Shown: one piece after another, positions 8,142 to 17,421 of the stretch
How positions within the stretch are numbered: the first letter of the stretch is position 1
Layout: every line of letters begins with the position of its first letter
DNA from: Selenomonas sp. AE3005
GTDB lineage: Bacteria; Bacillota; Negativicutes; Selenomonadales; Selenomonadaceae
Direction: 5' to 3'
Length of the DNA stretch: 64,000 bases
NCBI RefSeq assembly: GCF_000686945.1
Contig: NZ_JMME01000002.1
Span: 298,121-362,120 of the forward strand
Program-made: the position numbers and the translations under genes
Notes under the pieces: generated by a model
What the model was told of the DNA's origin: nothing
Seen by the model: only the letters and a program-made list of their open reading frames with translations
Databases searched by the model: none

Positions 8142-9371
8142 ATGCATCGTTTTGCAGTAATGTCACGGAGACAGAAGCTGGCTGTCGGTGGGATTTGTTT
8201 AATCCTGCTGACAGTAGCTTTTTATTTTTATATGGGTGCCGGCAAGCAGAATGGACAGAAACAGCAGCGCAATCTGCCGGCTGTCAAGGTTCAGACGGTG
8301 GAACGGCAGGATATGCAGCGGCATATTGTCCTGTCCGGCCAAACGGTAGCTGATGCCAGTATCAACCTGGCACCGAAATACAGCGGCCGGATTGCGGCTG
8401 TATACGTTAAGCTCGGTGACCGGGTGGAGGCCGGACAGGTTCTGATGGCTCAGGATATGGAGGATTTGGATATCTCCATTGCCCAGAATACGGCGGCAGC
8501 AGGTGCGGCCTGGGCAGATACCAGGGAGGCGTCGGCCTCTTATAATGCCAACTATATCAGTAAGAAGAATGCTTATGAGCTGGCGAAAAGCAAATTTGAA
8601 CGTCAACAATATCTTTTTTCCATTGGGGCAATATCACAGGATACTTTGGACAGTGTGGAAAATGAGTACATGGCCAGCAAGGCGGCCTTTGAGATTTTAG
8701 CCAATCAGGTGGCGGGCGGTGAGGCGGCGTCCGTCCAGTCGAAGGAATACAATGCCATTAAGCAGGAACGGGCGGTAGAGGCCTTGCAGAAACAACGTGA
8801 GGATATGTTTCTGCGTGCTCCGCGCAGTGGTGTGATTGCCTACCGTAATGCCGAGGTGGGGGCGCTGGCTGCTGCCGGTACCAAGGCGTTTACACTGGTG
8901 GACAACAGCCATATCAACGTGGACTGCACCATCGGGGAAAATGACGCGGCCATTCTGCAAACGGGAATGGCGGTGAATATTACCATTGACGCACTGGGAC
9001 GTGATTATGCCGGCAAGATTATCTTTGTCAGCCCGGCCATGGAGGAAAACAGCAAGAGTTATCTGGTTCGTCTGGAAATTTCCGATGCTGATGAGGCCGT
9101 CAAAGCCGGCCTCTTTGCGCATACGACCGTTGATATTTTACAGCGGCCGCAGACCATTTTTGTGCCGCAGGAGGCTGTGCTGACGCGTAATGGGGTGACG
9201 TCGGTGTTTGTGCTGCGGGCAGATGGTACTGTTGAGCAGCGGGAAGTAAAAATCGGCCTGCTCAACGATAAAGAGGAAGAAATCATCGAGGGGCTCAGCG
9301 CAGGCGAACAGGTGGTACTATCCAATCAGGATAAACTGCAAACAGGCACGAAGGTGCAGGTGGTATCATGA
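8142..9371 (+). CDS. RND efflux periplasmic adaptor (membrane fusion protein)
   Basis: 409-aa AcrA/MdtA-type adaptor that bridges an inner-membrane RND pump to an outer-membrane channel, itself strong evidence for a two-membrane envelope. A single N-terminal helix (about 13-31) anchors or exports it. A lipoyl half-motif (GRIAAVYVKLGDRVEAGQVL, about 88-107) is followed by an alpha-helical hairpin to about residue 220, the second lipoyl half (LRAPRSGVIAYRNAEVGALA), a beta-barrel domain, and a membrane-proximal domain with VPQEAVLTRNG. Its stop overlaps the pump gene start by four bases (ATGA). No TolC-type outer-membrane gene is present in the window. Confidence 0.93.
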   Translation: MHRFAVMSRRQKLAVGGICLILLTVAFYFYMGAGKQNGQKQQRNLPAVKVQTVERQDMQRHIVLSGQTVADASINLAPKYSGRIAAVYVKLGDRVEAGQVLMAQDMEDLDISIAQNTAAAGAAWADTREASASYNANYISKKNAYELAKSKFERQQYLFSIGAISQDTLDSVENEYMASKAAFEILANQVAGGEAASVQSKEYNAIKQERAVEALQKQREDMFLRAPRSGVIAYRNAEVGALAAAGTKAFTLVDNSHINVDCTIGENDAAILQTGMAVNITIDALGRDYAGKIIFVSPAMEENSKSYLVRLEISDADEAVKAGLFAHTTVDILQRPQTIFVPQEAVLTRNGVTSVFVLRADGTVEQREVKIGLLNDKEEEIIEGLSAGEQVVLSNQDKLQTGTKVQVVS

Positions 9372-12300
9372 ATATCACCCGTTGGTCCATCAATAGGCCT
9401 GTAGGCATTTCCATGATAGTGGCCTTTTTTGTGGTGCTGGGACTTTACAGTTACTACAGAATCGGCGTGGAACTGCTGCCGGCGCTAAATACCCCTTATG
9501 TGACCGTGACAGTGCGTTATCCGGGGGCCAGTGCTGAGTCCGTGGAGCAGGAAATCCTCAAGCCTGTGGAGGACGCAGTATCTTCAGTGTCCAATGTTAA
9601 GACGCTGACATCTGTGGCCAGTTATGAACGCGGCCGGGTGATGATGGAGCTGAACTTTGATGCTGACGCGGATATGGCGGCGATTGAGGCGACCAAAAAA
9701 GTCGAGGCCATCAAAAGCAAGCTGCCCGATGAGGCTGACGCCCCCGTCGTCATCAAGCGGGATATCAACGCCAAGCCAATTATGGAACTGGCGGTCATGA
9801 GTCAGCACAGCCTGGGCATGACGTATTCCATGACGGAAAACGTCTTTCAGGACGTTTTGCAACAGGCCGGCGGTGTTTCGGAAATTGAGCTGCACGGCGG
9901 CCGTGACAAGGAAGTGGCGGTGGAAGTGGACAGGGAGAAACTGGCCGCTTACAAGCTGACACTGCCCAAGATTGCCAGTGCTATCCGCAACGAAAATCAG
10001 CTGATGCCGTCCGGGCCGGTCTATACAGAATCCACCAAGACAGACGTCCGCGTGCTGGCAGAATACAGCAGTGCCGCCGACATTGCTAAAATCCGGGTGG
10101 CCAATACCAGCGGTGAACTGATTCCGTTGACAGCGGTGGCTGCGGTCAAAGAACAGGACGCGCGGCAGCAGCGGTATGGACGGCTAAACGATGAACCGGC
10201 TATCAACGTGCTCATTTACAAAAATAGTGATGCCAATGTCGTGGAAACGGCACAGGAAATCATGAAATCGGTGGAAAAACTGCGCCGCGACTATCCGGAA
10301 TATCAGTTTGTCGTGGTGTCCAATGACGCCGATTATGTGGAAACGTCCCTGCACAGCACTTTGGGCACACTGGTGGAGGGGCTTATCACCACCGGGCTGG
10401 TGCTGTTTTTATTCCTGCGTGGCTGGCGTTCCACTGCCGCGGTTATGATTGCCATTCCTACTTCCCTGATTTCGACATTCTTTGTCATGTATCTGGCCGG
10501 GTTTACCTTCAACATGATGTCACTCATGGGTATGACCTTGTGTGTGGGAATTTTGGTAGATGATTCCATTGTTGTTCTTGAAAATATCATTCGTTATCTC
10601 AAAAATGGTGCGGCGCCTGAGGAGGCGGCCGAAAAAGGACGTATGGAAATCGGTATGGCGGCTGTGGCTATCACCCTTTGTGATGCAGCAGTATTTATGC
10701 CTATTGCTTTTATGGAAGGAATGACGGGCCAGTATTTCCGGCAGTTCGGCTTGACGATTGTCTTTGCCGGAGCGTTTTCCCTGTTTGTGTCCTTTACGCT
10801 GACGCCTATGCTTGCGGCCAAGTTCTTTAAAAAAGGTTACCATGTAAGTGATTCCCTGCTTTGGCAAATCATGGACAACCTGGAAGTGCGGGCAGTGGAA
10901 ATTTATCGGCGGCTGCTCTATTGGAGTTTAGGGCACCAAAAGAAACTGCTGCTGTCAATTTTAGGCATTTTTGCTGCTGTACTCGCGCTGATTCCGTTGG
11001 GGGCTGTCGGGACGGAATACATGCCGCAGACAGACGAGTCAAGTTTTACCATCAATATCGAGTGTCCGGTCAGGGCCTCTTCGGAAGAACCAAATAAGGT
11101 TGCCCTGCAACTGGAAGAAAAGCTGGCGCAGATTCCGGAGGTCAAGTATTATATGACGCAGGCCGGTGGTTCTTCGAGTGCTTATGAGGGCCGCATTAAG
11201 GTGGAACTGGTTGGCAGGCATGATCGCAGCCGTTCCATTTGGGAGATTACCAATGAGGTAAGGGATTTTGCCAAGGATATAAAGACGGCTGAAGTGCGCG
11301 TGACTGAGTCCCAGTCCAACGTGGCCGGTATTGCCGGCGGCGGTGGCGGCCGCGGGGGCGGCGGTGCCCTGCAGGTTGAACTCCGAGGCAGCAATATGAC
11401 GGAGTTAACGGCTGCGGCTGACAAAGTGGAGAAAATCCTGCGCCAAGATATCAAAGGTGTGGGTGATGTCAGCAGCTCCTATACCGAAGGCATGCCGGAA
11501 ATTCAGCTGACAGTCAACCGTGACAAGCTGAAGGCTTTTGACGCCTCCATTGCCGATATTGATACGGCGTTTAGTTCGGCCATCAGCGGTATATCGGCAG
11601 GCAGTTTAAAGAATGACCCGCTGAATGGGGGACAGGATACCGATATCAAAGTGCGTCTGACAGGTGCCGATGGTTACAAGGCCTCGGACGTGGCCAGAGT
11701 ACCGGTATGGTCAAACGGCAAACTGGTGTACCTGGGCGATGTGGCCAATGTCAAAGATGGCCGCGGCCCGGTAAGTATACGCCGCGTGGATAAGCAGCGT
11801 TCCATACAGATTGGTGCCAACCTCAGAGGCCGGCCCGTAGGTGACGTGGTGCGGGACGCCAAAAAGGCTTTGCAGCAGGCCGATTTAGGCGAAGGTATTA
11901 CTTACCGCTTTAAGGGGCAGGCCAACCGCATGAATGATACCTTTGCGGAATTGCTCAGTGCCTTATTCCTGGCGCTGATACTTATTTACATGTTGCTGGC
12001 GGTGCTTTATGAATCAGTGCTTACGCCTTTTATCCGCATGTTTTCCCTGCCCCTGGGGCTGATAGGTTCAGTGTTGCTGCTCTTCTTAACCCACAATACC
12101 CTTAATCTTTACTCAATGATTGGTATATTGGTAATGGATGGTATTGTGGCGAAAAACGGTACGCTGCTCATTGATTACACCCTGACTTTAATGGACAGGG
12201 GACGCAATGCGCTGGAGGCTATTGTGGAGGCTGGCTGTGTGCGGTTAAAGCCGATATTTATGACTACCATCACCATGATGGTGGGAATGATGCCGATGGC

Positions 12301-12448
12301 GCTGGCGCTCAGCGATGGCGCCGAAACGCGTGTATCCATGGCCTGGGTTATCATCGGCGGCCTGCTGACGTCCACCGTCTTTACATTGTTGGTGATACCC
12401 ATCATCTTCCTGTATTTTTATCGTGATAAGGCTGAAGGGCAGAGTTGA
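9368..12448 (+). CDS. RND (HAE1/AcrB-type) multidrug efflux pump
   Basis: 1026-aa proton-driven inner-membrane pump. It has the usual duplicated fold: a helix at about 13-30, a large periplasmic loop, helices 2-6 beginning near residue 335, then the repeat from about 525. Signatures include GVELLPALNTPYVTVTVRYPGAS near the N terminus and the TM4 motif GILVDDSIVVLENI, in which the paired aspartates of the proton relay are visible. A glycine run (GGGGGRGGGG, about residue 658) sits in the second periplasmic loop and is longer than usual. It is coupled to the adaptor by a four-base overlap. Substrates are unknown; drug or bile-like compound export is only a guess. Confidence 0.94.
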   Translation: MNITRWSINRPVGISMIVAFFVVLGLYSYYRIGVELLPALNTPYVTVTVRYPGASAESVEQEILKPVEDAVSSVSNVKTLTSVASYERGRVMMELNFDADADMAAIEATKKVEAIKSKLPDEADAPVVIKRDINAKPIMELAVMSQHSLGMTYSMTENVFQDVLQQAGGVSEIELHGGRDKEVAVEVDREKLAAYKLTLPKIASAIRNENQLMPSGPVYTESTKTDVRVLAEYSSAADIAKIRVANTSGELIPLTAVAAVKEQDARQQRYGRLNDEPAINVLIYKNSDANVVETAQEIMKSVEKLRRDYPEYQFVVVSNDADYVETSLHSTLGTLVEGLITTGLVLFLFLRGWRSTAAVMIAIPTSLISTFFVMYLAGFTFNMMSLMGMTLCVGILVDDSIVVLENIIRYLKNGAAPEEAAEKGRMEIGMAAVAITLCDAAVFMPIAFMEGMTGQYFRQFGLTIVFAGAFSLFVSFTLTPMLAAKFFKKGYHVSDSLLWQIMDNLEVRAVEIYRRLLYWSLGHQKKLLLSILGIFAAVLALIPLGAVGTEYMPQTDESSFTINIECPVRASSEEPNKVALQLEEKLAQIPEVKYYMTQAGGSSSAYEGRIKVELVGRHDRSRSIWEITNEVRDFAKDIKTAEVRVTESQSNVAGIAGGGGGRGGGGALQVELRGSNMTELTAAADKVEKILRQDIKGVGDVSSSYTEGMPEIQLTVNRDKLKAFDASIADIDTAFSSAISGISAGSLKNDPLNGGQDTDIKVRLTGADGYKASDVARVPVWSNGKLVYLGDVANVKDGRGPVSIRRVDKQRSIQIGANLRGRPVGDVVRDAKKALQQADLGEGITYRFKGQANRMNDTFAELLSALFLALILIYMLLAVLYESVLTPFIRMFSLPLGLIGSVLLLFLTHNTLNLYSMIGILVMDGIVAKNGTLLIDYTLTLMDRGRNALEAIVEAGCVRLKPIFMTTITMMVGMMPMALALSDGAETRVSMAWVIIGGLLTSTVFTLLVIPIIFLYFYRDKAEGQS

Positions 12449-12458
12449 GTCAAAAATT

Positions 12459-12487
12459 TTGCAATGTAGTTAATTTTGTGATACACT
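12459..12487 (+). promoter_or_regulatory. Sigma-70 promoter for the H1-like gene
   Basis: TTGCAA (12459-12464), a 17-base spacer and TACACT (12482-12487), 46 bases before the TTG start at 12533. Confidence 0.55.
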
Positions 12488-12532
12488 TTTTCCAAGTATA
12501 AAAATAGTGAATTTTTAGGGGAGGAATTCTAC

Positions 12533-12961
12533 TTGGCTACGACAAAAAAGACAACCGGTGTGAAGAAAACGGCAGCTACGGCTGCGAAAAAAGCGGTAAA
12601 GGGAGTTGCCAGCAAGGTAGTAGAGGCGGCAGTAACCAGCACCGCAGTCAAGGCGGCTAAGTCAGCTGCTAAAACCACAAAGGCGGCTGTTGCCAAAAAG
12701 AAATACATGTATATTTTCTTTAACTGCAACGATAATAAAGATGCACATTCGATGAATGCCCGTTATAACAACGAAGTGTTCTCGGATACGGTGGCCGGCA
12801 GAAAAGCCCTGCTGCAGAAGGTCAAAGATGAAGTGTCGGCCGGACGCGTAAACGTGTCTGATAAGGCGGCTGTGGAAAATGATATTTTAAAGGGGAATCC
12901 TGTTGAGGCCAGTGCCAAAATCCAATATGGTGATATTGAGCGCATGGTGGTTAGAGCTTAA
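12533..12961 (+). CDS. Small protein with histone H1-like Lys/Ala tail and a compact C-terminal domain
   Basis: 142-aa protein in two parts. Residues 1-57 consist almost only of Lys, Ala, Thr and Val (MATTKKTTGVKKTAATAAKK and following), resembling histone-H1-like tails that bind DNA or nucleic acid. Residues 58-142 start YMYIFFNCNDNKDAHSMN and form a mixed, non-repetitive domain I do not recognise. Start is TTG 12533, seven bases after the GGGGAGGA ribosome site at 12519-12526. It has its own promoter and a perfect-stem terminator, so it is monocistronic. An internal ATG at 12707 could give the C-terminal domain alone, but lacks a clear ribosome site. A nucleoid-associated role is inferred from composition only. 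Confidence 0.7.
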   Translation: MATTKKTTGVKKTAATAAKKAVKGVASKVVEAAVTSTAVKAAKSAAKTTKAAVAKKKYMYIFFNCNDNKDAHSMNARYNNEVFSDTVAGRKALLQKVKDEVSAGRVNVSDKAAVENDILKGNPVEASAKIQYGDIERMVVRA

Positions 12962-12975
12962 TTGCAGTTGACTAT

Positions 12976-13015
12976 AAAGTCCATTGACGAAATGAAGTGT
13001 CAATGGACTTTTTTT
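12976..13015 (+). terminator. Intrinsic terminator after the H1-like gene
   Basis: AAGTCCATTGAC pairs perfectly with GTCAATGGACTT across a ten-base loop, followed by a T-run. The repeat element begins immediately after the T-run. Confidence 0.92.
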
Positions 13016-13455
13016 ATTGCAGTTTGACGGTCAGTGCCTGCTTACTTTTAATTGTGACAACTCAGTCGGGTGGAGGTGGTAATACTTTTCGCTGTTGCAC
13101 TGAATGGCCCACCAGCAAAATTATGAACTTTTTTAGCTGCATGCGCCGGCAAGCAGTCGGCGCGATTGTTCATCTCAGTTTCCAGGAACTGTTGTTTGTG
13201 GGCCAGTCCTCACTGCGTTCGGACAGTCGTTCCACTGCGAAAAGCATCACCACCTCCGCCCCAAGTGACGTCCGTGTAAAATGATTATTTCGCAGTGACA
13301 GGTAACAAGCACATCGATGTTCTTGTAACGGGAGCAACGGGTTTTCGTGGCAATTGAATAGACTGTTGCTGGGGGCAGAAAAATTACTCCCCCGTGAACC
13401 CCATGCACGTATTGACGGGATACTTTTAATAACGCATTGACTGTCAAACTGTAAT
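13016..13455 (+). repeat. Structured non-coding repeat, copy 2, with terminal inverted repeats
   Basis: A 440-base element bounded by 22-base imperfect inverted repeats: ATTGCAGTTTGACGGTCAGT... (13016-13037) and ...TGACTGTCAAACTGTAAT (13434-13455). Internally the arm GGTGGAGGTGGTAATACTTT (from about 13068) faces GAAAAGCATCACCACCTCCG (about 13238-13257), so the left 250 bases can fold into one long arm. Smaller hairpins are GCGCCG/CGGCGC at 13143-13163 and GTCC/GGAC at 13206-13224. No credible coding frame or transposase is seen, so it resembles a MITE or an intergenic structured-RNA repeat. It is the inverted counterpart of 1-448. Target duplications are not clear. Confidence 0.85.
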
Positions 13456-13577
13456 ATATTTGAGTGGCTGAAACAGTTTTACAATATTTTATCCTGTCCG
13501 GCCGTGGAAAATTGCGTGTAAGCCCTTTTATTATGGCTTTTTTTTTGGTAAAATAGGAACGTTAGATTTGTAAATTA

Positions 13578-13598
13578 CAGCAGACATGTGTTCTGCTG
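13578..13598 (+). promoter_or_regulatory. Hairpin in the alaS leader
   Basis: CAGCAGA (13578-13584) and TCTGCTG (13592-13598) form a 7-bp stem about 15 bases before the alaS ribosome site. It has no T-run and no T-box features; a translational role is possible but unproven. A weak TTTTAT-17-TAAAAT promoter candidate ends at 13554. Confidence 0.35.
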
Positions 13599-13626
13599 CA
13601 AAATACCTATATGGGGGTAGATTTGT

Positions 13627-16254
13627 TTGAAGTATATGAGTGGTAACGAACTGCGTGAAGCATATTTGCAGTTCTTTGCAGAAAAGAAGGGGCATTTGCG
13701 CCTGCCGAGTTTCTCGCTGATTCCGCAGGATGACCCAACGCTGCTTTTGATCGGTGCAGGTATGGCACCGTTAAAGCCCTTCTTCACGGGCAAGATGAAA
13801 CCGCCCCGTACGCGTGTGACGACCAGTCAGCGCTGCGTGCGTACCGGCGATATCGAAAATGTCGGCCGTACTGCCCGTCATCAGACCTTCTTTGAAATGC
13901 TGGGCAATTTCTCCTTTGGCGATTACTTCAAAGGCGAAGCTATTCCCTGGGCATGGGAATTCCTGACGGAAGTCGTGGAACTGCCGAAGGACAAACTCTG
14001 GGTTACGGTTTATCCAGACGATGATGAAGCCATCGAAATTTGGAAATCCCAGCCTGGTTTCCCGCAGGACCATATCGTGAAGATGGACGATAACTTCTGG
14101 GAAATCGGCCCTGGCCCCTGCGGTCCGGACTCCGAAATCTATATTGACCTGGGCGAAGAACGCGGCTGCGGCTCGCCGGACTGTGCTGTGGGCTGTGACT
14201 GCGACAGATATCTTGAAATCTGGAACCTCGTGTTCACGCAGTACGACAAGCAGGAAGATGGTTCCTACAAGAACCTCGCTCATAAAAACATTGATACGGG
14301 CTGTGGTCTGGAACGTCTGGCCTCCGTTGTACAGGAGAAAAAGACCAACTTTGAAACCGACCTGTTGTACCCGATTATCGAATACGCTGCTGGTGTTGCC
14401 GGTGTGACCTATGGCGAAGATGCCGAAAAGGACGTTTCCCTTAAGGTTATCGCTGACCATGCCCGTTCCATGGCCATCATGATTATGGACGGCATTCTGC
14501 CCTCCAACGAAGGCCGTGGCTATGTGCTGCGCCGTATTCTGCGCCGTGCTATCCGTCATGGCCGTATGCTCGGCATCAAGGACAAGTTCCTCGAAGGTGC
14601 AGTTAATGCTGCTGTGGAAATTTACCGCGGTGCCAAGGACTTTGAAGAACTCGTCAACAAGGCCGATTACATCAAGAAGGTTATCAGCCTTGAAGAAGAT
14701 CGTTTTGCTGCTACCCTCAACCAGGGTATGGAACTTCTCGGTGCTGAAATCGCAAAGGTTAAGGCTGCCGGCAAGACGGCGCTCGACGGCGAAGTTACTT
14801 TCCGCCTTTACGATACCTTTGGTTTCCCCTGGGAACTGACGGAAGAAATTCTCCATGAAAATGGTTTGGAACTCGATAAGGAAGGCTTTGACAAGGCTAT
14901 GGATGAACAGCGCACGCGTGCCCGCAACGCCCGTGCTGAAAACACCCGTGTGGCTGTGCCCGACCTGTCCTCCATCGATGTCAGCAAGCTGACGGTTGAT
15001 GAAAAGGCAACGGCAGGCAAGGTTGTGGCTATCTGGCAGGATGGCAAGCTGGTGGACGAAATCACCGACGGCCAGGAGGCTGGTGTAATCCTCACGACGA
15101 CGCCGTTCTACGCAGAAGGCGGCGGACAGGTTGGTGATGAAGGTATTCTGACCTCGGAATTCGGTCATATCAGCGTCAGCAACGCCAAGAAACTGCCGGA
15201 CGGCACGGTTTACCATGTAGCTTATGTTGAAGAAGGTCAGCTTAAAGTTGGCGACGAAGTACAGATTGCTGTAAACAAGGCCCAGAAACTGGCCTCTGCC
15301 CGTAACCATACGGCTACGCATCTGCTGCAGGCTGCTCTCAAGAAGGTTGTTGGTGACCAGATCAGCCAGGCTGGTTCCTCCGTTACGCCGGAACGCCTGC
15401 GTTTTGACTTCACGAACTTTGAACCGGTGACGGCTCAGCAGCTCGCTGATGTAGAAGAACTCGTCAATAACGAAATCCTCAAGGGCCAGGATGTGGAAAT
15501 CTCCCACATGAGCCTGGATGAGGCTAAAGCCGCTGGCGCTATGGCTCTGTTCTCCGAAAAATACGGCGATGTGGTACGTGTGGTCAAGGTTCCTGATTTC
15601 TCCATGGAACTTTGCGGCGGCTCCCATGTAGCCAATGTTGGCCAGATTGGCATGTTTAAGATTGTCAGCGAATCTGGTGTAGCCTCCGGTGTGCGCCGTA
15701 TTGAGGCTATCACGGGGAAGGCTGCGCTGGACTATGCCAACGCTAAGATGGCAATTCTTGCTGACGCTGCTGGCAAGCTCAAGACCAAGGAAGAAGAAGT
15801 GCCGGCGCAGATTGAAAAACTGCAGGGCGAAATGAAGGCTATGCAGAAACAGCTCGACGAAGTAGCTGCTATGCGCGATAAGGCTGATGCGGCAAAACTG
15901 ATTGCTGGTCTGCAGGAAGTAAACGGCGTTAATGTTGTTTGCGGCAAGACAAATGCCGGCAGCATGGACGAACTCCGTGAAGTAGCTGATATGACCAGCT
16001 CCAAGCTCGATACGCCGAGCGTTGTGGTTCTGGCCTGCGCTAATGATGGCAAAGTCAACCTCGTGGTCAAGGCTACGAAAGAGGCCAATGCCAAGGGCAT
16101 TCATGCCGGCAAGATTATCAAGGAAGCAGCTGCTGTTGTCGGTGGTGGCGGCGGCGGCCGTCCGGACATGGCTCAGGCTGGCGGTAAGAATGCAGATGCT
16201 CTGCCGCAGGCTTTTGATAAGGCTGTAGAAGTGATTAAGGCTCAGCTGGGCTAA
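13627..16254 (+). CDS. alaS: Alanyl-tRNA synthetase
   Basis: 875-aa class II synthetase charging tRNA-Ala. Start is TTG 13627, nine bases after GGGGG at 13613-13617; an in-frame ATG at 13636 is too far from it. Class II motif 2 is seen around the tract beginning TSQRCVRTGDIENVG. The editing domain carries HTATHLL (about residue 560) and the zinc-binding CGGSHV (about 666). The C-terminal C-Ala domain ends with the glycine-rich VGGGGGGRPDMAQAGG. The length is standard. Codon use is noticeably biased (GAA, CTG, GGC), as expected for a highly expressed gene. Strong hairpin follows. No tRNA or T-box is next to it. Confidence 0.97.
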   Translation: MKYMSGNELREAYLQFFAEKKGHLRLPSFSLIPQDDPTLLLIGAGMAPLKPFFTGKMKPPRTRVTTSQRCVRTGDIENVGRTARHQTFFEMLGNFSFGDYFKGEAIPWAWEFLTEVVELPKDKLWVTVYPDDDEAIEIWKSQPGFPQDHIVKMDDNFWEIGPGPCGPDSEIYIDLGEERGCGSPDCAVGCDCDRYLEIWNLVFTQYDKQEDGSYKNLAHKNIDTGCGLERLASVVQEKKTNFETDLLYPIIEYAAGVAGVTYGEDAEKDVSLKVIADHARSMAIMIMDGILPSNEGRGYVLRRILRRAIRHGRMLGIKDKFLEGAVNAAVEIYRGAKDFEELVNKADYIKKVISLEEDRFAATLNQGMELLGAEIAKVKAAGKTALDGEVTFRLYDTFGFPWELTEEILHENGLELDKEGFDKAMDEQRTRARNARAENTRVAVPDLSSIDVSKLTVDEKATAGKVVAIWQDGKLVDEITDGQEAGVILTTTPFYAEGGGQVGDEGILTSEFGHISVSNAKKLPDGTVYHVAYVEEGQLKVGDEVQIAVNKAQKLASARNHTATHLLQAALKKVVGDQISQAGSSVTPERLRFDFTNFEPVTAQQLADVEELVNNEILKGQDVEISHMSLDEAKAAGAMALFSEKYGDVVRVVKVPDFSMELCGGSHVANVGQIGMFKIVSESGVASGVRRIEAITGKAALDYANAKMAILADAAGKLKTKEEEVPAQIEKLQGEMKAMQKQLDEVAAMRDKADAAKLIAGLQEVNGVNVVCGKTNAGSMDELREVADMTSSKLDTPSVVVLACANDGKVNLVVKATKEANAKGIHAGKIIKEAAAVVGGGGGGRPDMAQAGGKNADALPQAFDKAVEVIKAQLG

Positions 16255-16276
16255 AATAAAGTAAGTTAGGCTCGAT

Positions 16277-16350
16277 AAGGCCCGGCATAACCTTTTCTGG
16301 CGTTGAGGCGCTGCGCGTCAAACGCTCCCGAAAAGGTTACGCCGGGCCTT
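16277..16350 (+). terminator. Long terminator hairpin after alaS
   Basis: AAGGCCCGGCATAACCTTTT and AAAAGGTTACGCCGGGCCTT form a stem of about 20 bp with one mismatch, around a loop that itself contains GCGTTGAGGCGC-like pairing. Confidence 0.8.
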
Positions 16351-16389
16351 TGGATAGTCTGATGGTTATTATCCCAAGGGGGGATATAG

Positions 16390-17382
16390 ATGGAAGTAGA
16401 TGTTACAGAGAAAGCGAAGAATTTTATCCGCTTTGGCCTGCTGGGTTTGATTGTACTGGCGGCTCTGGCCGGTGGCGGCTTGTACCTCTATCAGCACAAC
16501 TCTCGCAGCTTTACCGTGAGCGACGCGCTGGTAGTGGGGCGTGAGTCTGTGATTACAGCCAAAGGTGATGGCAAGATTACGGAACTGTTGGTGCAGGACG
16601 GCGACTATGTGGAAGAAGGCGCTGTGATTGCCCGGGTGGAATCCAAGATTACGCCGGAAGATATTGCCCAGCTGGAACAGAATGTGCAGCTGGCTCAGCA
16701 AAGTTATGCGCAGCTGCAAAAGGGGACGACCGTGGCGCAGGCAGCAGCACCTGTCGTGGACAGCGGAGCTCAGCAGCGCGCTTCAAATGCGTATTCACGT
16801 ATGCAGCGTATGAATGAGTTGTTTGAGATGGGCGCTATCAGCGCGGCCAAACGTGATGAAGCCGCGGCGGCGTATGCTGCAGCCCAGGCAGCTGCCAATG
16901 CTGCGCCGTCCGCAGCTGCAATGCAGACAACGGTAGTTCCGACCAGCCCTGAGGTGTTAAAACAGGCTGAGTTACAGGTTAAGCAGGCTGAGGCTGCTTT
17001 AGCCAACGCGAAAAATGACCAGCAGGCAACGGAAATCCGAGCAGCAGCGGCTGGTGTAATTAGTCTGGCTGAGGGTATTGCCACAGGCAGCGAGTTAAAG
17101 AATGAACAGGAAGTTGTCCGCATTCAGGCCAGCAATGATGCCTGGCTGGAGGCCAAGCTGACAGCAAATCAGGCTGCCAAGGTACGGCTCGGGGAATTTG
17201 TCAATTACGAAATTGACGGTCATAAACTGCAGGGAACGGTACAGGATATCAGTACGCCGGAAAATGACGAGTCAGAAACTGACAAGTCAAAAATTCTGAC
17301 CGTTGTAAAAATTTCCCTGCCGGCTGACACGTCATTTACTCTCAAATCCGGTATGACCGGAAAAATTGAATTTAAAGAGTAA
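16390..17382 (+). CDS. HlyD-family membrane fusion protein, orphan
   Basis: 330-aa adaptor-type protein. A single transmembrane helix (about 17-34, GLLGLIVLAALAGGGLYLY) is followed by a lipoyl half-motif (GKITELLVQDGDYVEEGAVI), an Ala/Gln-rich coiled-coil hairpin (about 90-225, with AAAAYAAAQAAANAAPSAAA), the second lipoyl half (AGVISLAEGIATGSEL) and a beta-barrel domain. This resembles HlyD/EmrA-type adaptors. No transporter gene is adjacent and it is flanked by terminators on both sides, so it is transcribed alone. Its partner must be elsewhere or it acts otherwise. ATG 16390 follows GGGGGATAT. Positions 17280-17289 hold one of six TGACAAGTCA repeats. Confidence 0.8.
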   Translation: MEVDVTEKAKNFIRFGLLGLIVLAALAGGGLYLYQHNSRSFTVSDALVVGRESVITAKGDGKITELLVQDGDYVEEGAVIARVESKITPEDIAQLEQNVQLAQQSYAQLQKGTTVAQAAAPVVDSGAQQRASNAYSRMQRMNELFEMGAISAAKRDEAAAAYAAAQAAANAAPSAAAMQTTVVPTSPEVLKQAELQVKQAEAALANAKNDQQATEIRAAAAGVISLAEGIATGSELKNEQEVVRIQASNDAWLEAKLTANQAAKVRLGEFVNYEIDGHKLQGTVQDISTPENDESETDKSKILTVVKISLPADTSFTLKSGMTGKIEFKE

Positions 17383-17421
17383 TAAAGTATAAATGTTTGC
17401 TCTGAACTGACATTGGGATAC

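Noticed and set aside
11335-11375. Gly-rich tract of the RND pump as a tandem repeat or frameshift site
   Set aside because: It is in frame, encodes a plausible loop, and the pump reads through without interruption.
13456-13626. T-box leader ahead of alaS
   Set aside because: No AGGGTGGnACCGCG-type sequence, specifier loop or terminator/antiterminator pair is present; only a small hairpin is seen.
13771-16104. 777-residue open frame on the minus strand opposite alaS
   Set aside because: It is antisense to a certain alaS gene with strong codon bias, has no recognisable domain and no ribosome site; it is a shadow frame. The 574-residue frame opposite pflB (2889-4613) and others like it are rejected for the same reason.
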